Source: Ectocarpus siliculosus
Taxonomy: Eukaryota; Sar; Phaeophyceae; Ectocarpales; Ectocarpaceae
NCBI GenBank assembly: GCA_000310025.1
Contig: FN649747.1
Location: forward strand, 1,989,478 to 2,053,477
Direction: 5' to 3'
DNA length: 64,000 bases
A program made the position numbers and the translations under genes. The notes under the pieces were generated by a model that had not been told where the DNA came from, searched no databases, and saw nothing but the letters and a program-made list of their open reading frames with translations. Shown piece by piece: positions 22,401-33,000 of this stretch; the first letter of the stretch is position 1; every line of letters begins with the position of its first letter.

Positions 22401-24568
22401 TAGGCCGGAACGAATGAGATGACACCAAAAACAATGGGAGAAGCACAATAAAAGTCTCGATTTGAGCTTGCTGAGGCGCTGGGCTGCAGGATCAAGAGGA
22501 ACGAAGAAACTAAACAAAACAAAAGGCATGCGAACCAGATAAATGCCCAAGTCGCGTTGTACACAGAGACAGACTGCCTGACTGACTAACCTGTCTGAGC
22601 TTTGACGCGTCCCACAGCTGGACGGCGCTGTGGTTGGTGCCCACGCCCAGAAAGTCTCCGCCGTCTCTGCCCATCCACGCCACGCTGTTTTTTTTTTTGT
22701 TTTACACATCCATACATGACGTACGTCGTTTGGCCGCCCCAACGACATTGCGTTAAAAAAACACAAGTGCACACGGCATGGCAATCGTTAAAAAGAGAGA
22801 GAGAGAGCGTAAGACAATAGCAACGTTGTTCATCAATCCACACGAACCACGAAAGCAGAGAGTCAACAACGAGGGCTGTCAGGCATGTAAACACAACCAT
22901 TCTTACGAGTTTCAAGGGTGAATTTGCTGCGGGAGCTTCAACTACGCCGCTCGCTTGGCACCAACAACAAAAAAAGAAAGCACCCCAACGTCTCCCAAAG
23001 AAAACGTAGTATTCAGCAATACAGTAGTAGTATACTGCTGTACCTCGTGACGAAGTCGTGCGGGTTGGGGAGTGTGAGGAGGTGCTCGATCGATCCCGTG
23101 GCCGCGTTCCAGAGGTAGACAGCCTGCCCAAGAGCAACGGCTAGCACCTGCGTTCGGATAGTTTTGCGTTTGCGCACAACAAAAAACAGCAGCACAGAGA
23201 GAGAGAGAGAGAGAAGCAGCGTTTGTTGGTTGTGATTAGCAACAAGACTGCACACTACCTGACCCCAAATAGCTGGTCTGCGCGTACGAAGTAAACACAA
23301 ACATACCCCGGCACGTTCGCTTGAGCACCACGTGGAAAGCCATGCCGTAACTCAACAACTAACACCGACATGATTTTGGTGAACTTGGTCGACTCCTTCC
23401 ACCAGGGGCGTCGCCTACAACACGCGGTCATAGCGGCTAGGCGGACGTTCGTGTGAATGAAGATGACACCAGGCCGCGCGGTCCTCGACCGAGCAAGTGA
23501 GGCTTTCTCACAACAAATGTGTTCATCTTGTTGTTGCTTGCTCACGTTGTTGTGTCCCCAAGAGATGAGGTTGAGGTAATAGTCGTCCACGAGGTCGGGC
23601 GCGTCGAGGATGCGCAGCGGTGCGGAGGGGATGCTCCTGCCCACGGACGCGCGGGCGATGGACGTGTTGCTCATGGTGTGCAGCACCTGGCGGGGGAAAG
23701 CACAGCAGCAGACGAGAACAAAAAAAAACTCAGAACGATGTCAATGTGCCGAGTGCAGGAGAGGGTTCGGTCGAAACTTATGCATTATCGGAACCAACAA
23801 TCCTCTCTCGGCACTGGGAAGCTTCCAGAAACGCAACTAAACGGGACCAGGAAGTAAAGCCCAGCCCTCTCGCTTGTTGATGGCATGGCGACACAGGTCA
23901 GAGTTTTCCAACTTGTAAATGCACATACCCAACCTTGAAGGAACAAAAGCACCGACGCGCTCTCTGCCTGCGACTCTGTCCCTTCTTCGTTCGAATTTCA
24001 CTCAACAGACACACACGATGACGAGCGCGGTGCGACAATCACAATCGCGTCCAACTCCCCCGTAAGCCGCGACGTTCTTCACTCGGAAAATATATTTATG
24101 TACATCGGTCGGGTGAATTGCGTTGCCAAAGGCCATATCGCTAACCCCACCCCCCCCAAAAAGAATGACAGCCTTAAAAAGAACTGACGCCTCCACACAC
24201 CTTGAGGACGTTCGTGTACCGGTCTTGCGGCAGCGGCGGGCGCTCCGTGAACGAAAGTACTCGCGGGGACCCCCCCACGCTGCTCCCGCTCCTACCGCGG
24301 TCGCCCTTGCAAGGTCCTCCGGACATGGGGCTGAGGAGGGTGTTCCTAAGAGCCTGCTGGAACTCTCGGCGGAGGGGGGCGGGGGCGTCCGACCCGGGTT
24401 GCGGCTCGTTCTCGGAGTTGTCGCTGCTGAGCAGCATGTGGTTGCAGAGGTCGAAGTTCATCGACGGTCGGTTGGGGATAAAGCGGTCGCCCTGCTCAAG
24501 ACCGGGATAACGAGAAAGGGGAGTAGAGAGCAAGCAAGAGAGAGAGGGAGAGAGGGAGATAGAGAGAT

Positions 24569-24600
<32 letters not shown>

Positions 24601-26598
24601 TGCGCGCTGCATCAGACACGGGGTTGTTGAGTGTTATCTCAACCAATCGCTGTCCACGGCGGTAGGGTGGTTTCGATTGGTGGTGCTTGCGGCGTTGTCA
24701 GCGGAACAACATCACATGCACCGAACCAAGATATCAAGCTTACCCTTGGTCGACAAGACCGGAACATGTCGCTCCCGCCTACCCAAGCGCCATGCGCCGC
24801 ACTATCTTGAATGGATACAGTTTCGCACATAGACGAGTGTGCAGCACAGCATTCGCTGCAGATTCACCCAAAGGCTTGGGTCAGGCATGCCGTGCGACCA
24901 CAGCATGTCGTTCTACCCCCCCTCTCTCGACCAGCAACCTTGGGGTGCTGCATGCATCCTGCACAATACGACAGCGGGTGGCGCCATATGTGATCTCGAG
25001 TGTTCGGTTGGCTGACCTCGATGTTGCGCGCACTGTTGCTGCTGCTACCGCCGCCGCCGCCCATGTTGCTGTGGATGATGTTTGCGCTCGAGGACGCCGG
25101 TGTGCGGGAGAGCTTACGCTTCGTGGTCGGGGTTGCGGGCTCCCCGCGCGCGGAGGAGGTCCCCCGCCTCGGGGTGGACGGAACGGATGATGATGTCCCG
25201 GACACTTTTGGTAGTTGAGGGGGGGGGGGGGGGGGGATGATGGAGAGAGGGAATATTAATATTGTATCCCCGTCGTCGTGAGCCAGCACCGATGAATGAA
25301 AGGAACAATGGATTGTACTTGGGAGATACGGAGTAGTAGTTTACGCCACCTGACCTGTGTTGGCCGACCCGTGTGGGAGCGGCATCCACCGATCTTCAGG
25401 TGTTCGTTCTACTAGCTAGACTGTAGCCCATACGGATACGGCTTGTCAAATATTACTGTAAATGTGTTGTGTTTAAAATACACTGCTGGGGGTAATTGTT
25501 GTTACTGCTGTTGTCGTCTGTCCTGTATGTGTTGTTGTGCGCGATGGTAGGCGTTACGTGAAACCTAACACGTGCAACTCAGCCAGGTGTAGATTATATC
25601 CGTAGATGTTGGCAAGTGTGTTTGAAGCTTGGCGATCTCGTAAAGATTCTCGCGGTACAGCAGACTGCTGTAGATCAACATGATAAGGACCGAAGGACCA
25701 CCCTTTTACAGCACAAAATATTGTCCCCCCGGCAACCTGCTGCAGTTTATTGTAGCATTTGCATAGGAGACTACTTCTGTACAAGTACGATAGGATCCTG
25801 GAGCCGTCGTGATAAACTGCATCCCAAAGGTAGACAGGCACGGCAACTAGACTACAGTACCCTTGTTGCGCGGTAGAACTACGGCAGTACCGTAGGTGCC
25901 AGGACGAAGTACGTAAGATATCACACACCCCGGACCACCGATTTCAAAGCTCGCTCACTCACAACAGTATACAGCGTACTTGATACAGTTGTAATACAAG
26001 CGGAGTTGGCACCATCTCGTCGAGATCTTTCCGAAAATAAATAATGTGATTTGGGTATCCTCTTCGTTCTGAGGAGAAATTGAGCTTAGGGGGTGTGGTG
26101 TCTTGCTTCACCTACGGTAAAAGAAAGACTGCGGCAGCAGCAGCAGTCTGTGCGCTCAGCGGTAGATACTTCGGAGTTCACAGATGACACCCACAGCTGG
26201 CACACAACAAGCCCCACCAAACTGTGGTACAAACAACTACGTGTTGACTGCACCACACAGAAAGCGTGGTACAGCAGCAGTAGACCCTCACCCACTGTAG
26301 TGCCTACGTGCCTACGACATCGTCGGACGGCGGTGTATCTGCCACCAGGCACCAAATGCACCAACTATGGTCACAAACATTCACCTGGAAACAGGTTGCT
26401 GCCGCCGATGCCTGCGAGAAGGGCAGATGGTGAGGGCACCGAGCCCTGCTTCCTCGACGCCGTCGACAACCTAGGGCTGCCCTTCATCTTGCCCGCAGAG
26501 CCCATGCTAGGGGTGGCGTAGGCAGGCTGCGCTACTCGCCTGCGCTTCGGGGTGGAAGGCCCGCGGCGGGGTGCGAACATCATCTCCAGATCGTTCAT
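19465..26598 (-). CDS. CDC20: Cdc20/Cdh1-family WD40 activator of the anaphase-promoting complex
   Basis: Eleven exons (minus strand order): 26598-26385, 25204-25017, 24491-24201, 23686-23546, 23147-23044, 22684-22591, 21963-21811, 21441-21172, 20813-20760, 20305-20175, 19654-19465. They give 609 residues with all phases matching. The family binds APC/C and presents degron substrates for ubiquitination during mitosis. Visible features are a basic Ser/Thr-Pro-rich N-terminus, the C-box DRFIPNR (136-142), and then a seven-blade propeller from about 255 to 580 with [45 protein letters not shown] and [13 protein letters not shown] Gly/Ser-rich insert (roughly 424-441) sits in a propeller loop. 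The protein ends HNLR, a variant of the Ile-Arg tail. NVLAVAL and [11 protein letters not shown] lean to Cdc20 and [13 protein letters not shown] to Cdh1, so the subfamily is unsettled. I saw no KEN box. The gene is head to head with the DGQHR gene. Confidence 0.93.
21550..21649 (+). repeat. SINE-like repeat with (AAC)n tail, copy 1
   Basis: It runs from GATGGCTTTAGCATTTTTGT to GAGTTTAATGTGAAGAAA and then (AAC)n. The same sequence occurs inverted at 46676-46802. It lies in intron 7 of the Cdc20-family gene, on the opposite strand. A short 3'-terminal fragment is also present at 37028-37060. Confidence 0.8.
24538..24600 (+). repeat. (GA)n/(GATA) microsatellite
   Basis: A GA-rich run interrupted by GATA units, 38 bases upstream (on the minus strand) of the C-box exon of the Cdc20-family gene. 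On the coding strand it is a CT-rich polypyrimidine stretch near the acceptor. Confidence 0.92.
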
Positions 26599-26707
26599 GC
26601 TGTAGTGTTGTAGTTGGTTATCGTGCGTGCTTTCCCTCCGCTCTCTCGCAACGCTTATGTCAAACCTTTGTCAACACCGGACGCAGATCGTGATGGAATC
26701 TGCAAAC

Positions 26708-26743
<36 letters not shown>

Positions 26744-27044
26744 GGCTTGTGATCTCTCGCGGTATAGAAAAGGCTACACACGGACGAAGTTGGAGCGCAG
26801 ATAGACAGTGGAGAGAAACTTTCCCGCCAAAACGTCCAAATCCGGCGGGAGCGAGGTAAAAAGAGTCAACGGCAAAAAAAACGTACGTGAGTGAGTGATA
26901 TCGAAAAGCTTCTCATATCTCTACAACACTGCAGTCTGCGTGCCCCCTGGGCCAGGCCCCGAACCCTGAACCCTGTCTGATGATCTCTCTGGCAGGCAGA
27001 GTCAACGTAACGACAGACAGGCGAGAGCAACTCGTGAAGAGGAG
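26599..27044. promoter_or_regulatory. Divergent 5' region between Cdc20-family and DGQHR genes
   Basis: Only 446 bp separate the two start codons, which point away from each other. It contains a (CT)n tract at 26708-26743 and no clear TATA box. This interval must hold both 5' UTRs and core promoters unless the + gene starts at a later exon. No specific factor site is claimed. Confidence 0.6.
26708..26743 (+). repeat. (CT)n microsatellite in divergent promoter
   Basis: A pyrimidine dinucleotide run with one TTT interruption, 110 bases upstream of the Cdc20-family start codon. Confidence 0.93.
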
Positions 27045-30000
27045 ATGTTCTCCTCCAGCGTCATCCGACGGGGACGCTGCTCCCTGGCCAGGCCACCCGC
27101 TGCAACGCGTTGCAAAGTGATAGTAGTAGACCGAGGTCAACCACAGACCAGCAGGAAAGGTCAACAACATGCGGCGATCCATCGGTGTCCCGCAGGTGCA
27201 GCCGCAACAGCACCGCCAGCTAGAGGCGGAGGGGCACCGTCTGGAGAAGCAGCGGCGGGAAAGGTACAGGGAAGCATCGCTAGTTGCTGCGGGACGAAAC
27301 ACAATCTAGTGCTTGGGCCGGGGATTAAGCAGCATCAATATTTTCTGTCGGAGACCACCGGCGGGACTGTCAACTGGCGACGGCACGCATCGACGCTGAG
27401 TCGGGGCGACAACTGCTGTCTCTCGCTGCGACCAGGGGCCGCTTCGTCTGCGTTGCGCAGCCGATCCTTGCAGACTGGTGGGCCCGCTCTTCAGCTAGAT
27501 AGGCGTGGTTTCTCAGCTGGACAAGGGCCCGACAGCGATCACGATGGCGGTTACGAATATGACTACAGCAGCGGCGACAGCGGCAGCGACAGTGAGTGCG
27601 AGTCTGAGAGTACGCTTTTCGGGGCTAGCAGCGGGGCAAAAACGGCGGCGAAGACCGAGGAGGCAGGGGCACTGACAGCGGTGAAAGAACCACCGGCGAA
27701 GAAGAACACGAAGCCCAGAATACCGCGCAACAGACGCGGTGGGAAAGGCGAGAGGAACCCCTCTCCGACAGAAGCCGTTCAAGCGGTAGCAGTAGCGGAT
27801 GGGGATGCAGGAACACCGGCACCGTCACCCGAGGCCTCAGAAGCACCGCCAAAGAAGGCCCCAAAGGCCAAAACCCCGCGCAAAAGACGTGGCAACCAAG
27901 TCAAGAGGAACCCCTCTCCGACAGCAGCCGCTCAAGCGGCAGAAGCAGCGGACGGGGAAGAAGCAGGAACAACAGCAACCGAGGCCGCAGCAGACCCACC
28001 GGCAGCGAACAAGGCCCCGAAGGCCAAAGCCCCGCGCAAGCGACGTGGCGGCCAAGGCGAAAGCTCCCGCTCTCCGAACGCTGGACCCAAAGATGCAGAG
28101 AGAAAAGGTGCCGCAGCAAATGCGGCGGAGGCAGGAACGGACCCGAGAGTCCCCAAGGAGAGGAAGGCGTCGTTCGAGCGCGCGCGACGTGCGGGCGTAG
28201 CCCGAAGAATCGAAGAGGGAGGGGGCGTTCCGCGGGATAGTGATAGCGGTAGCGGCAGCGGTAGCGGCAGCGAGGCCGACTCGGGCGGCGAGGGAGACGA
28301 GGGCAGCGTCCCCGACGAGTCGCCCTTTCCGTGGAAGGAGGCAGAAACGCCTCCTTTCACCTGGCAGGACCCGGATGCCCCCGTCGTTCCCAAGCCTTTC
28401 CTGGGGGGAAGCGGCGCCGACGGCGAGAAGGGCGGGGCGGCGGCGGGCGCGGAAGCGAAGAGCACCGGGGGCGGTGGCAAGGCAAGTTCCTTGGCGGCGT
28501 CTGATTCGTCATCATGTGTACGTATCGTTGTGGTGGCAAACTAGCTCTTGTGGCAGCATTTGGCCTTGGCAGCATCTACGCGTGGCACCTGTAAGCTTGC
28601 AAAGCCGTTTTCGATTGACAGGATCGAGGGGAGACTGACTATCTGTGTTGACAAATGGTTGGCAGTTGGGCGGATGGCCCACTGCATGTTCCAAAACGGT
28701 GTTGCATTTTGAGAAGGCCTACGATACGATGCACGGGTGTTTCCAGCGAGAGTAGTGAACACGCTGTCATGAATCCAGAGTGTAATGCCCCCTGAGCTTG
28801 ACGCCAAACGTCTCAACCCGTTGAATTAAGCTTCACACACTGCACACCGACGTTTCCCGTATTTCTCCACCTCTGGTGGTCTACATGTGTCACAGGTAGT
28901 TTTGGTTACTTCGTCGCATGTGTTTCATGATTCACTGCAACTGTCGTAGCGATCGACACTGGTCCGTCTGTGGGATGGCTTTTTCCCCACGCCTTTCGTT
29001 CGATGGCACGGACCATCGGTGTTGATCGCTCAGCAATGTACGCGCTGTGTTTGTGAAGAAGGACTCATTCGTTTTCATTTCGTGCAGCTGTCCCAGCGAG
29101 CTTCCAGCGTCTGCGTACCGCCAACCCCGTTGGTGGGGGCCAGTTCCTTCGCTTGCTGAGAGAAAGCTGTCATGTCCATTTTTTTTTCGAATGCACACAC
29201 CGGGATGGCCGTCATCAACCCCGATTTTTCCTGCTACGACATTCCCCAGATACCACGCCCCCCCCCCCCGCCCGCCAACCCGTCTCCAGTCTACACGAAG
29301 AAGAGGTCAGCGCAAGAAGACCCAACAGCAGCAGCTGCAGCTGCAGCAGGAAGAGCACCCAGTGCTGGGATGCTTGGTGGCCGACCTCAAGTACAAGCGC
29401 GTGTACGTGTCGTCCTTGGAGGCCCTGGAGAAGGTGCGGGTGTGGGAGGAGGCGCGGACTCTGCGGCCGGTGCACGCGGCCGAGATCTTCGAGGGCAAGG
29501 CGATCGAGGCGCAGAAGCTCGAGGTCAGGCGGGTCAAGGAGGACGGCAAAGAAGAGAAGGACGAGAATCTGGTATGTTCAGATGCTATGCAATTTGTTGT
29601 GCACGGATGAATGCCTGCTTGTTTGTGTTTGGTTGGCTGTAGATGTGTTTGTTGGTCGGCTTGATGTTTGCCCGTGCTGCACAACAACGTTTGATTTGCT
29701 GTGCTCGGGGACGTATTTTACTGGCTCGTTTGCTTTCTGCGTTCGCGCGTGGCAGTCCTTCTCTTGCACGTTTCTGCTGTATTTTGTTGCCGCGTGTAGA
29801 ACCTGCTTGTTAACGTTGCGGGCAGCCCGTTGCTTGTTGTTGGTCTCTCGTATTATTTACTCCTCCTTCTGGGCAATGCTGTCGTTGGAACAAGCCTTTG
29901 ACGTGTTTGATGCAGTCGCCCCGCGTCTAGAGCACAAACGAGTTGATGTGCCTGATTTCGCTTCGCTTAGACCCTTTTCGCTCGATCGGATTTTGGTGTG

Positions 30001-33000
30001 CCTCGAAACCAGCATAGTCGCGTAAACCTCTGGCCGACCATTGAACAGACGTCAGTACCAGTGCGGTTGAAACAGAAAGTGCTTCTAAAAGGCGTTGTGT
30101 GTGTGCGCATTTTGCCCATTCTTTGCGAGACAGGTGGCGAAGGGCATGCCTGGAGTGATATCTCTCTACCGACGGCCGCTCTTGCCGGTAGGTTGTGTTA
30201 ACGCATCGCTGGGGACGGCGGCCTAAGCTGTCCTTCCGCTGGTTTTCCGTGCGGTTATGCGGGTGGTGCTGGTGTCTTGTTTTGTTGTGTCATGTCTTTG
30301 TACAGATCAAATCTCGTCGTTGGAACGACGTGGTTGTGGTCGTGGTACAAGGCAAGGCCCACCGTCGTTACTGGCACGGAATACCGAGCTTCCGTCCCGT
30401 TGCCGTTGAGTACCACGTTATATGAACACCTCACCAAGAAGCCTAACGGACCTACGGCGTTAGCAACACCATCCCAGGCACGTCACCCCCCGGTACACTT
30501 ATGTTACAGCTGCGGCGGTGCCCCCTCTGTCGCTTAGTGTATACCTACCCCATGTACAACTGTTCCCTTTTTGTCTCAGCCTTTGCTACCGCCGCCGCTG
30601 CCACGGGAAGCTGACGAAGAGAAATCCATGACGCATGTTCACCGCTGTTGTCTTTTTTTTCTCTGCCGTCGCTGCCGCCGCCGCTGCCACGGGAAGCTGA
30701 CGAAGAGAAATCAGCAGTACGTCTTGGGGGTCGTCGATGGGCAGCACCGCCTACGGGCGCTGAAGATGCTGGCGGACGCGAAGATGTGGGACCACTCGGA
30801 GCGGAACGTGGTGGTAGAGGTGTTCGACGCCAAGGACGAGAGGGACATCGAAGAGCTGTACGCGGAAATCAATAGGCGAGAGAGAAGAGAGCCCTACTGT
30901 ACCCTTCCGCCGCAGTGAATTTAGGCACCTCTAGCAGTGAATGGGAGGATATGAGCAGAGGAGTGGCGCTCCCGTCTGGCGTTGGAGCAGTCGTTTCTCA
31001 CCGTTGGTGTAACTGTACACAACAGTCGGCATGGCATTTCCTCAACCACCCAGGTGTGCTGTGAGTGCAACTGTTTTTGAGGAGTAGGAGTGAAAAGGGC
31101 AGCGGCGGTTTTAGTGGAACGTACTTGAGTATCGATAAGTAGTTGTTGTTGTAGAAAAGTACCTTACCAAAGAGGCCTGCTCGGCTATGCGGATCAAACT
31201 ACGCCCCGTGATTCACTGCAATTGGTTGGACTTTGTTAAGGCTCTCCTTACAATCAAGCCCGCACCAGAGGCTTCACGGAAGACAAGATCAATTGCTGGT
31301 ATAGCCAGTGGCTTGGCGCGTGGAAAAAGAAACGAGAATGACCGTTGGTTGATTCTGATCGATGCCACGGGGGAACCTAGGTACCCTCGCTTTAGCCAAC
31401 AAGCCATGATGGTAGGCGTAGGGCATGAGGTAGAATAGGACATAACAGCAGTGAGGACTGGAAAATGCTGCTCTGGCAGTGTCCTGTTCATGGGTGTGCA
31501 GCAGCAGCATGAGGGGGGGGAAACCACCCGCTTCACAACGTTCGCGGCTCCTCGCTCAACGCACAACACATGATGGAAAATTGTGGCCGTGACACAGCAG
31601 CAAGCTTGGAGGTGTACATGATTGCGTGTCTTACTCGAATTGTTTGTGCATGTCCCTCTCGAGTCTGCCATCCCCGCGTTGCAAAACGCTGCCGACCCTC
31701 TGCCTTTTGGAACACACCAAAACGTGCTGATGGTAACACCGTTTGCCAACCCGTGTTTTGTGCGTTCCGCGTTTTGTCACTCTTCTTTTTTTTCTTGTAT
31801 TTGTCCCGGCCAGGGCGGAGCCGGTTCAAATCGATCTAGACATACCAGGGCCGCAAGAGGTGTACAAGTGCGCCGAGGAGGTTGTCCTTCACTTGTACAA
31901 GGTAAGGGGGTCCCAACAAACAGGTTGATGATTTGCGGAGCCCCGCCCTGGCAAAAAAGTGGTGAACACTACATGCAACACCGCGTAGGATACTCAACCT
32001 TGGGTTATCGCATCGCTCCCAACAGCGGTGGCATGCTCGGAAGTTCCTTTTCGCGAAACGAACGGGAGTCGCACACGAAGAGGCTGAAAACATTCTAGTC
32101 TTGTTTCCTTGGTTTTGGTTGTGTTCGCTGAGCTGATCCTGTTTAGTGCTCTACCGCCGAAGTGTTACTGCACAACAGTAAATCTGTGGTGGCGAGGACG
32201 GGGCGGGTGCTGCTCTAGGGCGAGTGCGGCACACTCTTGGGGGCTGCAATTGTCTGCGTTCCCCTGAGGACCAATGCAATAAACAAACTCGATCCCGTCA
32301 TCCTGTCTGTAGAACAGCTCGTACTTGCCACTAACGAGGATTTCACGCACATGGAGGAATCAAGAGGTGTGGTTCAACCCTGGCCGGAAGAGGGACATTC
32401 GTTAGTTGTTAAAGGGATTTGTTTGTGAACGGTGGGGTTTTGCACCGTTCCAAGACGGCGGCAGACTGCCTCTGCTATGGCGACTGATCGTTTCCAGTCG
32501 GCGTCGTGTTGTTCGGCATCCGAACGTCGGTCGCCATTCGTGTGTATCGATTTTTTTGTAGTATTTCACGTACTGAGGGCGAATCGTGACAGCCTTTTGA
32601 ACTCTCCCTTGTTTTTCGCTTGTTCGTTACGATTTTTCTCCCTCTTTTGGTGACGATGAACATCAATGGCCTTTGGCCACGGCGCGCCTTCTCCACCACG
32701 ACCACGCCCAGCAATTCCGGCCCATGTTTGGGGGCAAGAGGGTCCGCCCGCCGACCCTGAACGCCATTGTCTTCCGTGAGAACGTGAGGGAAAACGCACC
32801 GTGCTTTGGGTTTTGTTTTGGTGTGTTTGATTCGCGTTTGGTTGGCTCGCTTCGCTCGGCATTGGCTTCCTTATTTGCTTGGGGGGGTGGGGGGGGGGTA
32901 GCGCCTGCTGTTTTCTCGCAGCGAAGATTGTGGGTTCGAGTTGGCGTCCTTGACAGGGATATGTCTTGCGCAATAGTGCTAGCGCGTCTCCCTTGTTCCT

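Noticed and set aside
27513-28480. Minus-strand frames opposite DGQHR exon 1
   Set aside because: Shadows of the repetitive coding strand.
31187-31438. 83-residue open frame in DGQHR intron 3
   Set aside because: No homologous pattern. It is fully contained in an intron whose borders are fixed by the DGQHR protein continuity.
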